Shown: positions 1 through 6,573, counted from the first letter of the stretch. The stretch is DNA of 10,448 nucleotides from Candidatus Hydrogenedentota bacterium (GCA_003557825.1 PWNM01000374.1:1-10448); one strand, 5' to 3'. Notes: generated by a model not told the origin, from the sequence alone. Program-made: numbers and translations.

Positions 1-1250
1 GGGAAGTTCCGGTGCACACGCCCGATATCCTTGCGGCGGCTGACGCGGTAGACGCCTATCTCGAAGCCTACCGGTTCAGCGGTGAGGCGCGTTGGCTCGA
101 GAACGCAGTGGAATGGGCACGTAAGGGGATTCCCTTTATCTATCTCTGGACGGCATCCGAGCATTCCTTCATGCTTGGGGGCTCGATTCCGGTGTTCGGC
201 GCAACCTTCCATACCTATTCCTGGTTTGGCCAACCGGTACAATGGAATGGGCTTCGATATGCCGTATCGGTCTTGCGTTTGGCCGAATTCGATGACAGCT
301 ATCCCTGGCAGCTCATTGCAGAACAGCTTCTGCATAGCGCCATTCACCAGCAAGACCAGGAAGGCGATGATGTAGCCCTATGGCCTGACTGGGTCAATGT
401 GGTTACTGGGGAGAAATGCCCCTGGGTGTTCGGTCCCCGCCAGATTCTCGAAGTAATCGCTATCCTTGAAGAACGGGCTGAGGAATACCAGACAGCCATC
501 CTGGGAACAGGCCGCGAGCGCATCCATGTTTCGGCTCCAGCACGCCTTGAGGACGCCGCCTTTGACGGAGACGAAGTATCCGTAACGGTGACCTTTCCCG
601 AGCAGCTTCAGGGGGCGGTCCTGGTCAGTAATGTGACGCGGCCCGATGGGGTGACATTGGACGGCGACCCGCTTGATGAACGGACCGACCTTGAGATCTC
701 CGGCCATGCCGGATGGAGGTATGCGCCGGAATTGGCAGGACTGACCGTGTACATACCCCACGACCAACCTGCAACTGTCCAAATCCACGGCGTTGAGTTT
801 TATGCGGTCGAACGCCTACCGCTGCCAACCGACCGGATTGACTTCAGCTTCGAAGAAAGCTTCGACGGCTGGTTACCGGCAAACCACATCGAGAACATGG
901 CATTGGCAAACGGGTACATGCAAGCCGACATTACGGGGGGCGACCCGTATATGATCCGATCTAACCTGGAGGTCGATGGCGACGCCGTATCATCCATCTT
1001 TGTCCGCATGCGTCTGACCGACGGCATGACCGGTCAGTTCTACTGGACGACCCAAGCCTCGCCAAGCTTCGATGAAAGCAAAGTCGTCGAGTTCCATGTG
1101 GTGACCGATGGCGCCTGGCATGACTACATCATACCCGTCGGGGATCATCCGCACTGGAGGGGCCAGGAGATCACAAGCATCCGACTGGACCCGGGGAATG
1201 GAGCTCCGCGGGCCGAAGTTGGCATCGATGTGATTCGTGCTCAGGAGTAG
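1..1250 (+). CDS. Carbohydrate-active-type protein, C-terminal part (5' end outside window)
   Basis: The reading frame is open to the left edge (first full codon at base 3), so this is the 3' part of a longer gene; a GTG at 12 is probably internal because the protein begins in mid-domain. About 415 residues are visible. The first ~150 are helical and rich in Trp, Tyr and Phe (for example FHTYSWFGQPVQWNGL), resembling the last hairpins of an alpha/alpha toroid as in polysaccharide lyases and six-hairpin glycosidases. A beta-rich region follows at about 170-265. The C-terminal ~130 residues (FSFEESFDGW, GQFYWTT, the end IDVIR) resemble a galactose-binding-like sandwich module often attached to secreted carbohydrate-active proteins. 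No catalytic residues can be assigned. The gene converges on the flavodoxin gene. The domain shapes are inferred; the enzyme class is unknown. Confidence 0.75.
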   Translation, partial: EVPVHTPDILAAADAVDAYLEAYRFSGEARWLENAVEWARKGIPFIYLWTASEHSFMLGGSIPVFGATFHTYSWFGQPVQWNGLRYAVSVLRLAEFDDSYPWQLIAEQLLHSAIHQQDQEGDDVALWPDWVNVVTGEKCPWVFGPRQILEVIAILEERAEEYQTAILGTGRERIHVSAPARLEDAAFDGDEVSVTVTFPEQLQGAVLVSNVTRPDGVTLDGDPLDERTDLEISGHAGWRYAPELAGLTVYIPHDQPATVQIHGVEFYAVERLPLPTDRIDFSFEESFDGWLPANHIENMALANGYMQADITGGDPYMIRSNLEVDGDAVSSIFVRMRLTDGMTGQFYWTTQASPSFDESKVVEFHVVTDGAWHDYIIPVGDHPHWRGQEITSIRLDPGNGAPRAEVGIDVIRAQE

Positions 1251-1255
1251 GGCAC

Positions 1256-1293
1256 AAAAATGCTCCGTGACATCAAGCGCGATGTCACGGAGC
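1256..1293 (-). terminator. Intrinsic terminator for the minus-strand block (possibly bidirectional)
   Basis: A perfect 13-bp inverted repeat (1262-1274 and 1281-1293, arms GCTCCGTGACATC/GATGTCACGGAGC) encloses a 6-base loop. On the minus strand it is followed by A and then five T's (A-run at 1256-1260), the form of a Rho-independent terminator. It lies about 20 bases past the stop of the flavodoxin gene. On the plus strand it begins 11 bases after the stop of the first gene but has no T-tract, so it serves the minus strand best. Confidence 0.9.
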
Positions 1294-1313
1294 GGCACAT
1301 ATAAGGCGGAAGC

Positions 1314-1886
1314 CTATGCGGGCGATGTGATCTCCTGGGCAAAGGTCCGCGCCCGCTTCTGAATGTCCGGCCCCAAGGCTCGGGGGGCGGTGCAATGGCC
1401 GATCAACAGTTTTCCCGCCGGTACCGCATGGGTGTATTCCACGAACCGGTCGAAGGTCTCGGCGATGAGATCCATATTGCCCTCCTCCGGTCCGGCCGCA
1501 GTCGAGACCAGGGCGAAGCGCTTGTTCTGGAGTAGAAAAACAGGCGCTTCAAGGTCAAAGACTTTACACATGCAGATCAGCCGATCGATGAGTGTCTTCA
1601 TCTGGGCCGTGAAACTCCAGCAGAAAAGGGGAGAGGCGAGGATGATCATCTCGGCTGCAAGCATCTGGTCATATATGGCGTGTCCATCGTCGTTGATGGC
1701 GCAGCCGGGTCGGTCGTATACTTCCTGACAGGATAAATCCTCGAGACAGGGCCGCAACTCGAGTTCACAGAGTTCCACATGCTCGACCGTATGCCCCGCC
1801 TGGTTCAGTTCGTCTTCGACCCAAGCCAATACCGACGCCGTATTGCCTGCGTGGCGGGGACTTCCTTGAATACTGAGGATGCGCAT
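1314..1886 (-). CDS. Flavodoxin-fold NAD(P)H-dependent FMN reductase
   Basis: This 190-residue protein has the flavodoxin-like fold of the NADPH-dependent FMN reductase/iron-sulfur-flavoprotein-related family. The phosphate-binding loop for FMN is GSPRHAGNT (residues 8-16), the isoalloxazine-side loop is SPLFCW (85-90), and QMKTLIDR (95-102) follows as is typical. Between them lies a cysteine-bearing segment (C47, C53, C62) ahead of INDDG, at the place where relatives have closely spaced cysteines. The wider spacing here does not match the compact 4Fe-4S motif of Isf proteins, so a cluster is doubtful. It probably reduces a quinone, nitro compound or similar acceptor in the cytoplasm; the substrate is unknown. 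The start is set at 1886 rather than the in-frame ATG at 1898, because GGAG (1893-1896) sits 6 bases before it. It is downstream of the transketolase gene on the same strand. Confidence 0.88.
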   Translation of the reverse strand: MRILSIQGSPRHAGNTASVLAWVEDELNQAGHTVEHVELCELELRPCLEDLSCQEVYDRPGCAINDDGHAIYDQMLAAEMIILASPLFCWSFTAQMKTLIDRLICMCKVFDLEAPVFLLQNKRFALVSTAAGPEEGNMDLIAETFDRFVEYTHAVPAGKLLIGHCTAPRALGPDIQKRARTFAQEITSPA

Positions 1887-1892
1887 AGAGTT

Positions 1893-1896
1893 CTCC
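1893..1896 (-). promoter_or_regulatory. Ribosome binding site deciding the flavodoxin start
   Basis: On the minus strand GGAG lies 6 bases before ATG 1886. The upstream in-frame ATG (1898) overlaps this site and has no good Shine-Dalgarno of its own, so translation most likely begins at 1886. Confidence 0.65.
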
Positions 1897-1918
1897 ATAA
1901 CATGTTTGTGTCAACAAG

Positions 1919-1949
1919 AAGCCCCCCGCGAGGACTCAACAGGGGGCTT
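1919..1949 (-). terminator. Hairpin between transketolase and flavodoxin genes
   Basis: Eight-bp GC-rich arms (AAGCCCCC/GGGGGCTT, 1919-1926 and 1942-1949) enclose a 15-base loop. The hairpin lies about 20 bases after the transketolase stop and 33 bases before the flavodoxin start. The tract after it on the minus strand is only partly T-rich (CTTGTTG), so it may be a partial terminator that lets some transcripts reach the flavodoxin gene. Confidence 0.6.
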
Positions 1950-1969
1950 TGGTACATCAGTTAATCGGG

Positions 1970-3862
1970 TTATTTCGCCAATGTTTTGATCTTGGCGAGA
2001 ATGTCTTCGGGGGCCAATCCTTGGAAACCGACTTGTTCGGAAGTACCGCCGTGGCCGGGTTTGGTGACGCTCATGTAGGCGTATTTGGGGGTAAGGCCCC
2101 GTTCGAGGAGCCATGTCCCGTATCGCGTACCCATGCCCGTGTTCTGGTTCTGCGCCTCGACGATCAGGGCGAACGGAGCTTCGCCCACGGTGGCCATCAT
2201 GGCCTCATCCACCACGTTGAGCGTCGGTTTGTTGATCAACCCTACGTCGAGTCCTTCTTTTCGTGCCTTTTCGACGGCGTCCAACGCGCGGTACAGCATC
2301 TCACCGTAAGAGATAACATATCCTGCCGAACCTTTGCGGATGATCTCGTCTTTGCCCGGCGTGAAGGAATAGCCCTCCTCATAGAATCTCGAGCCGTCTT
2401 CCTTACAAATATAGGGAACTTTGGAACGAGTTGTGAAGATAAACCGAATCCCTTCGTCATTCCAGATGGTCTCGACCAACGCCTTCAACTGCAGGGCGTC
2501 GGCGGCGAAATACATGCGGGTCTTGTCTCCCTCTGGTATGCCCGAATGGGCCAAGAAGATATTGGTACCAAAGTGGCATGTGTTGTCGGCCATGTCATCT
2601 ACGCCTGCGTGCGAGAAGTGGCAAATCACATTGGTCTCGTTGAGCCGCGCCATGGTGATCTCTGACACGACCATCTCGAGAAACGCGGAGAAGGTGCTGA
2701 AGATGCCTTGCTTTCCTTCTTCAAATCCGAAGCCGGCTGCCGCAGAGAAGTTGCCCCGTTCCTGGACGCCGCCGTTGACAAATACCTCGGGATGGGCCGT
2801 GCGAATGCCTTTCAGGCCTGTGGACCCCTCGAGGTCTGAATCGACGACCAATACCTTGGCTTTCCGTTCTTCATCGCTCATCCGGTCGAGAATCTCATTG
2901 ACTATATTGCCAAATTCGGTGCGGTTGCTTCCCTGTTCCTCGCTCGAGCCCAAATAGACGGTCTTCTTCTTCTCAGCATTGATGCTGTTCAGGTAATCAA
3001 TGGCGTCTGTTAAGCCTCGGTTGGAAAGATATTGTAAAGCGTTGTCCTTGCCGATGACATCGTGACCGGCGTGGTTGCCTTCGATTCCCGGAACGCCCGG
3101 GGCCATGGGACGCTGATTGACCAATGCCACCGGCCCTGGCGTGGTGAACGCTTTCTGCATGCGCATATACATTCCATCAAAATCTTCACCGTCAGCTGCA
3201 TCAACGGTTAGACCGTGGCCCTCGAGGGTCTTTGCCACGTCGAAGCCGGGAAGATAGTCGCTAGGATGGCCTGAGATGGTTACGTTATTGTCATCAACAG
3301 CGATTTTGACATTCAGCTGTTTGGCCACAGCAAAACGGGCGGCTTCGGCGTCATTGCCTTCCTGTTGCGAACCGTCAGAACCTAACATGAAGACCGCCAT
3401 ATCGGGATGGGCCAGTGCCACGCCATTAACGAAAGGCCACATGTGACCAAGCCGTCCGGAACTGAACTTGATGCCGAGTTCCGGATCCAATTCGGGGTGT
3501 CCATAGAGCCCCTCTTCAAATTCGCGGTAGTGGTAAAGCTTCTCCCACGGCATCTCACCGTTGAACGCTGCCATGGCGTATTGGAGCGCTACACGATGGC
3601 CGCCCTCGTCAAAATAGACCGGATAGACCTTACCGCCCCGCATGAACGCATCGGCGATAAGGGTTTCAGGGACCACGCTGTACGCGCCGCCCGTATGCCC
3701 GCCGAGGCCTTTAATGCCGGCAATGGCCGTGTAGAAGATGATGGTGTCGCGAACAACTTGGATATTCGTTAGTAGTTGCTCCCGTTGTTCGGGCGTAAGC
3801 GGCCCTTGCTGCGGGTCAATCGAGACCGGCTTGTACTGACTCACATCAATCGGAAAATTCAT
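1970..3862 (-). CDS. Transketolase-like thiamine-diphosphate enzyme (divergent)
   Basis: This 630-residue protein has the whole three-domain transketolase plan. The N-terminal ThDP pyrophosphate domain contains GGHTGG (54-59), SGRLGH (135-140) and GSDG...DDNN (161-164 and 190-193), which is the metal/diphosphate motif. The central pyrimidine domain contains VQERGN (366-371) with the expected catalytic Glu368, then FSTFSAFLEM. The C-terminal domain ends in a Gly-rich loop (KPGHGGTSEQVG). Such enzymes move two-carbon ketol units between sugar phosphates in the pentose phosphate pathway. Several usual stretches are altered: RLGHMW replaces the usual G-S/P-LG-H/Q-G, and HAGVDDMADN stands where DSIGVGEDGPTH is typical. 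The substrate may therefore differ from classical transketolase. The length is near the family's 620-680. An AGGGGG site lies 8 bases before the ATG. The family is sure, the exact reaction is not. Confidence 0.9.
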   Translation of the reverse strand: MNFPIDVSQYKPVSIDPQQGPLTPEQREQLLTNIQVVRDTIIFYTAIAGIKGLGGHTGGAYSVVPETLIADAFMRGGKVYPVYFDEGGHRVALQYAMAAFNGEMPWEKLYHYREFEEGLYGHPELDPELGIKFSSGRLGHMWPFVNGVALAHPDMAVFMLGSDGSQQEGNDAEAARFAVAKQLNVKIAVDDNNVTISGHPSDYLPGFDVAKTLEGHGLTVDAADGEDFDGMYMRMQKAFTTPGPVALVNQRPMAPGVPGIEGNHAGHDVIGKDNALQYLSNRGLTDAIDYLNSINAEKKKTVYLGSSEEQGSNRTEFGNIVNEILDRMSDEERKAKVLVVDSDLEGSTGLKGIRTAHPEVFVNGGVQERGNFSAAAGFGFEEGKQGIFSTFSAFLEMVVSEITMARLNETNVICHFSHAGVDDMADNTCHFGTNIFLAHSGIPEGDKTRMYFAADALQLKALVETIWNDEGIRFIFTTRSKVPYICKEDGSRFYEEGYSFTPGKDEIIRKGSAGYVISYGEMLYRALDAVEKARKEGLDVGLINKPTLNVVDEAMMATVGEAPFALIVEAQNQNTGMGTRYGTWLLERGLTPKYAYMSVTKPGHGGTSEQVGFQGLAPEDILAKIKTLAK

Positions 3863-3951
3863 CTGTAATACCCCCTAGCGTGGATCTACCGGGTTGTTGG
3901 TTACTGTGAACACATGGCCGAGACTGCGGCCCATGGGCATAGAGCAACCCT

Positions 3952-3981
3952 AGTATATCAAAACCTATGCGGGAATGTCGC
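3952..3981 (-). promoter_or_regulatory. Candidate sigma-70-type promoter for the transketolase gene
   Basis: On the minus strand, GCGACA (3981-3976) is followed after 18 bases by TATACT (3957-3952). The -10 box matches consensus at five of six positions and the -35 at four. It would give a leader of roughly 80 bases. The call rests on similarity to consensus only. Confidence 0.4.
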
Positions 3982-4240
3982 GTTCACCCCACTTGATTTT
4001 AGACCAACGCACTCTATGCAAAGGACGACTTGGCATGGGTCCGCACCACGCCCAAGACGTGACCTTGGCCTGTGTTGGTATTCAGCATATATACCATATC
4101 GGATGGTTGATTTTTACAGAAGATGGCAGGATTGGCCTAGGGGTTGCATTTAGAACTGAAAATATGTCCTAATAGAGGTGCGCGTGCATGACGCGCAGTT
4201 TGGCGAAGGCACAATGTCGTCGCTAGTTTTTAGGCCAACG

Positions 4241-4248
4241 AAAGGAGG
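4241..4248 (+). promoter_or_regulatory. Strong ribosome binding site of the small lipoprotein gene
   Basis: AAAGGAGG is close to a perfect anti-16S match and sits 9 bases before ATG 4258. An in-frame ATG at 4249 abuts the site directly and is too close to be used, so the protein begins MKKTLAM. Confidence 0.8.
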
Positions 4249-4257
4249 ATGTACAGA

Positions 4258-4500
4258 ATGAAGAAGACTCTTGCGATGTTGGTCATGGCTGTGATGGTCA
4301 TGGCGGCGGGAACGATGGTTGGATGTGGTCCTACCGAGCCGGATGTGACCATTGATGATCCGATGGAAGAGCCTCCGGGACCAATGGACGTCCCTGAACC
4401 AGAGCAGCCAGAGATGCCGGAGGATATGCCTGAGATGCCTCAGATGCCTGAGCCTCAGATTGATCCTCCGCAAATGCCTGAAGGTGACGTGGGATCATAA
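4258..4500 (+). CDS. Small Pro/Glu/Met-rich candidate lipoprotein
   Basis: This is an 80-residue protein that I do not recognise. It begins MKK, then a Met/Ala/Val-rich hydrophobic stretch (residues 5-21) and a Cys at 23 (MVGC). This looks like a lipoprotein signal peptide, though Met at -3 is less usual than Leu. The mature part (23-80) has no Lys, Arg or His, and contains about 17 Pro, 17 acidic residues and 7 Met. Residues 53-66 form a short repeat of MPE/MPQ units with Met every three residues. The sequence must be disordered or polyproline-II-like and strongly acidic, placed on a membrane surface facing the periplasm or outside. Its role is unknown; a spacer, a metal-binding or a calcium-binding role are possibilities only. 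The excellent Shine-Dalgarno and clean terminator argue that it is a real gene. Confidence 0.75.
   Translation: MKKTLAMLVMAVMVMAAGTMVGCGPTEPDVTIDDPMEEPPGPMDVPEPEQPEMPEDMPEMPQMPEPQIDPPQMPEGDVGS
4411..4479 (+). repeat. Short tandem repeats coding for MPE/MPQ units
   Basis: Within the lipoprotein gene, 9-base units such as GAGATGCCT and CAGATGCCT stand back to back (4432-4449), with related copies around them (4411-4418, 4423-4431, 4471-4479). The repeats are in frame and encode Glu/Gln/Asp-Met-Pro. This suggests growth by slippage or small duplications. Confidence 0.65.
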
Positions 4501-4539
4501 CGATTCCAGCCAGGCACCTCTGAATCCTCACAAAGCTTT

Positions 4540-4571
4540 CAATCGCTCGGCAGGCTGCTGCCGGGCGATTG
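4540..4571. terminator. Shared hairpin terminator between convergent lipoprotein and CoA-binding genes
   Basis: Fourteen-bp arms (4540-4553 and 4558-4571, with one T-G wobble) close a 4-base loop. The hairpin lies 40 bases after the lipoprotein stop and 6 bases beyond the stop of the minus-strand gene. Neither side carries a long T-tract (TTATGTCTATT on the plus side), so it may act weakly in both directions. Confidence 0.7.
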
Positions 4572-4577
4572 TTATGT

Positions 4578-4958
4578 CTATTCATCCGGGTACATGTCGG
4601 GTCGTAAACCGATGTTCACCATGCTGCATGCCTGAACCACATTGAGCCCCTTTTCCTTGGCTTGCGCCACGAGTTCGTCGTCCTCGGTTACGGGGTTTAG
4701 AAACACTTCCTCAGGGTTTACCGCCGCGATATCGTCCAGGAGCTTCTTGCCGATCTGAGGCGGCACATACAACGAGACCCGATCGATCCGCTCGGGAACC
4801 TCTTGAAGGGTTGAATAGCATGGGAGGCCCTCAATCGTCGTTTCCGTAGGGTGAATGGGATACACGGTCCATCCCCCATCGCGAAAGGCTCGTACCGCTT
4901 TGTTTCCATACTTCCGCCGATCCTGTGAAGCGCCTACAATGGCTACTGTTTTACTCAT
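4578..4958 (-). CDS. CoA-binding domain protein (Rossmann fold)
   Basis: This is a 126-residue single-domain protein of the small CoA-binding family (CoA_binding_2/YccU-like). The N-terminal strand-turn VAIVGASQDRRKYGNKA (residues 5-21) is the family's nucleotide-binding signature. PIHPTETTIEGLPCY (34-48), the SLYVPP strand (62-67), NPVTE (88-92) and a Cys near the end (QAC, 109-111) also fit. Members bind coenzyme A in the cytoplasm, and the physiological role is largely undefined. The start at 4958 is chosen because AAAGGAG lies 6 bases before it and the family begins here; the open frame extends further upstream only as non-family sequence. The protein is complete at the family's usual length. 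Confidence 0.9.
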   Translation of the reverse strand: MSKTVAIVGASQDRRKYGNKAVRAFRDGGWTVYPIHPTETTIEGLPCYSTLQEVPERIDRVSLYVPPQIGKKLLDDIAAVNPEEVFLNPVTEDDELVAQAKEKGLNVVQACSMVNIGLRPDMYPDE

Positions 4959-5251
4959 ATAGGACTCCTTTCGCCGAATCCGTAACATTGGATTCCAGGC
5001 TGCCATCGTGATACATTGTATTCTATCAAGGGTGGCGTTCGGTTTTGGCATCCATCGAGGAATCGCATGAAACATATTACCTGTGTTACCCGGCGGCCTG
5101 TACTGGCGCAGGGGAGAATTAACGTCTTCGAGGCAATCGTACTCTTTATCTTGCAAGCTTTTTTCAGCGACTGGGATAACTTTCAACCGGTGAGCCAAAA
5201 TCTCCGCAAATTTTATCAGAAAACGCCCTGAAAATAAGAGCATTCTTGGTT

Positions 5252-5266
5252 GATTACTCCGTAATC
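5252..5266. repeat. Perfect inverted repeat upstream of the pseudopilin promoter
   Basis: GATTAC and GTAATC are perfect 6-base arms around TCC, ending 22 bases before the -35 box of the pseudopilin operon. The shape and place suit a dimeric regulator's operator; no regulator is identified. Confidence 0.4.
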
Positions 5267-5288
5267 TCGGAAAGGCATGCATAATAAG

Positions 5289-5318
5289 TTGACATTGTCG
5301 CATAAATCAGAGTATCAT
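5289..5318 (+). promoter_or_regulatory. Sigma-70-type promoter of the pseudopilin operon
   Basis: TTGACA (5289-5294, full consensus) is followed after 18 bases by TATCAT (5313-5318, four of six). Transcription would begin near 5325, giving a leader of about 60 bases before the first pseudopilin gene. Confidence 0.7.
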
Positions 5319-5387
5319 GTAACTAGGTTGGCAACGGGATGTCATCGGTGAACATCGCGTAACCATATCGAGGGGGTGCCGCGGCAT

Positions 5388-5921
5388 ATGAAAAACATAC
5401 GCTCGACGGTTGTACGCCGAGGGGGTAGGGCAGCCATATCTCGGGTTGCTCAGGGCTTTACGCTAGTTGAAATCGTTACAGCATTGGCAGTCATCAGCGT
5501 GGCGACGTTTATCTTGCTGAGCCTTTTCACGGCTAGCTATTCCCTGGTCTTGGATGATCGTCAGGTCCGAATCGCCCTGTCGTTGGCGGAAGAACGCTTG
5601 ACGGATATCACCACCAATCCAACGCTTTACGAGTGGCCTGCTTTTGACTCTGACGACTTTGGTCCTGTGATGCCCCGTAATCCGGCGTTGGCTCCCGAAA
5701 CCTTTGAAGCGCCTTCGGCATTGCCGCCCGAACCCAAGGCGGGACGTCGTGAGAGCGCATTGTTCTCCGAGTTTTCATGGGAAGCCCATGCCCGGGTTCC
5801 CGAACCGGACGCTGACCATATCGAGGTGGTCGTGGCGGTGCAATGGGACGTTCGAGGGCGTGCCCGGCGCTTTACCGTAACGTCCGCAACCCCCCGAACC
5901 CGTGTGGGAGATTCTCGATGA
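5388..5921 (+). CDS. GspI-like minor pseudopilin
   Basis: This 177-residue protein has a type IV prepilin signature. A basic leader of 23 residues ends in Gly23, cleaved by prepilin peptidase before Phe24 (FTLVEIV), with Glu at +5. A hydrophobic helix follows (about 24-53), then SLAEERLTDI (65-74), which resembles the GspI helix. The rest is a small periplasmic domain with a Pro-rich linker (about 91-120) and terminal beta strands. In type II secretion GspI nucleates the tip complex with GspJ and GspK, and its place ahead of a GspJ-like gene supports this reading. The leader is longer than the usual 6-10 residues. Start ATG 5388 is preferred over GTG 5376, which lies inside the AGGGGG ribosome site. 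The stop overlaps the next start (ATGA). It could equally serve a type IV pilus-like system. Confidence 0.82.
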   Translation: MKNIRSTVVRRGGRAAISRVAQGFTLVEIVTALAVISVATFILLSLFTASYSLVLDDRQVRIALSLAEERLTDITTNPTLYEWPAFDSDDFGPVMPRNPALAPETFEAPSALPPEPKAGRRESALFSEFSWEAHARVPEPDADHIEVVVAVQWDVRGRARRFTVTSATPRTRVGDSR

Positions 5922-6559
5922 AGCGCCCACAGCAAAACCGTGGCTTCAGTCTAATGGAGCTTATCCTCTCGATCGGCATTTTAGGGGTGGTTTCGACGCT
6001 GGGGATTAGCATCCTTACGCAAGTCTATAGCCTCTGGGGCGAGACGAGCGTGCAGGCGCGGCTCAACGAAAACGCCGAGCAAGCATTCAACACGCTCCGG
6101 ACCGATCTGGCCGAGGTTTTGCCTTCCTATTTGGCTACCCGACCTTTGCGAGGGGTAAGCACCCTTCTTCACGATGATGATGAGCGATATTGGGGCATTA
6201 CCTTCCATGACGACCGGGTGATTTTCCCGGCCTTTGTGCCCCAGAGCAATGCGGAAGGTACTTCGCCCACCCCGGCATTGGTCATGTACCACGTGGATCG
6301 GATGTCCGGAGCATTGGTTCGTACTACCGGCAACCTTGATGCGGAGTTTCCCGAAGGGGCGCGAAGCGCCGAGGCCGAAGGGGTGCTTCATTTTCTTATT
6401 GAGTATATGGATGCCGAGGAAGGGCGTGGCATCTGGGAAACCAGTTGGACAGACGAAAAACATCCTGCTGCCCTCCGAGTCACCTTGGTCTTACAGGATC
6501 CCGACAGGCCCCTTGAACAAGTGGCCCGCAAGGCCGTGATCCCGGTACACGTGCGGTGA
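5918..6559 (+). CDS. GspJ-like minor pseudopilin
   Basis: A 213-residue prepilin-like protein with a short leader (MKRPQQNRG), a cleavage site G9/F10, Glu14 at +5, and a transmembrane helix at about 10-38. The GspJ family is indicated by ENAEQAFNTLRTDLAEVLPSY (51-71), the DRMSGALVRTTG strand pair (127-138) and EYMDAEEGRGIWETSW (162-177) followed by PAALRVTLVL, the usual end of the GspJ domain. GspJ joins the pseudopilus tip in the periplasm. The gene begins by an ATGA overlap with the GspI-like gene, with GGGAG 7 bases before the start, so the two are translationally coupled. Confidence 0.87.
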   Translation: MKRPQQNRGFSLMELILSIGILGVVSTLGISILTQVYSLWGETSVQARLNENAEQAFNTLRTDLAEVLPSYLATRPLRGVSTLLHDDDERYWGITFHDDRVIFPAFVPQSNAEGTSPTPALVMYHVDRMSGALVRTTGNLDAEFPEGARSAEAEGVLHFLIEYMDAEEGRGIWETSWTDEKHPAALRVTLVLQDPDRPLEQVARKAVIPVHVR

Positions 6560-6573
6560 AGGGGAGAGCAGCA

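Larger units (their letters stand above)
3863..4257. other. Intergenic region between divergent transketolase and lipoprotein genes
   Basis: I see no convincing gene in this stretch; the short open frames lack ribosome binding sites and protein-like composition. It holds the transketolase leader and candidate promoter, and a 10-bp palindrome GCCCATGGGC (3929-3938). On the plus strand a weak promoter candidate for the lipoprotein gene can be drawn (TTGGCC at 4065-4070, 17 bases, TATATA at 4088-4093). A 7-bp hairpin (TGCGCGT/ACGCGCA, 4179-4197, loop 5) lies in the lipoprotein leader. Confidence 0.5.
4959..5387. other. Intergenic region between divergent CoA-binding and pseudopilin genes
   Basis: About 430 bases with no convincing gene; a plus-strand open frame at 5016-5231 lacks a ribosome binding site and family resemblance. 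On the minus side there is an inverted repeat GAATCC/GGATTC (4976-4981, 4990-4995) just before the CoA-gene Shine-Dalgarno, and a possible -10 TACAAT (5020-5015). On the plus side there is the inverted repeat GATTAC-TCC-GTAATC (5252-5266), then the pseudopilin promoter. The middle part (about 5040-5240) is AT-richer and I see no structure in it. Confidence 0.5.

Noticed and set aside
1886..1914. TTGACA on the minus strand (1914-1909) as a promoter for the flavodoxin gene
   Set aside because: No -10-like sequence lies at a workable distance; the expected position falls on the start codon itself.
1949..2665. Long plus-strand open frame (about 238 codons) opposite the transketolase gene
   Set aside because: It is a shadow on the opposite strand of a clear transketolase; no ribosome site or family features.
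3914..4172. Two overlapping plus-strand open frames in the transketolase/lipoprotein gap
   Set aside because: No Shine-Dalgarno, unlikely residue composition, and they cover the candidate transketolase promoter.
5016..5231. Plus-strand open frame of 71 codons before the pseudopilin operon
   Set aside because: No ribosome site and no recognisable motif; the surrounding DNA looks like a regulatory gap.
4959..5303. Upstream extension of the CoA-binding gene to 241 residues
   Set aside because: The added ~115 residues do not resemble the family, while a strong ribosome site marks the start at 4958.
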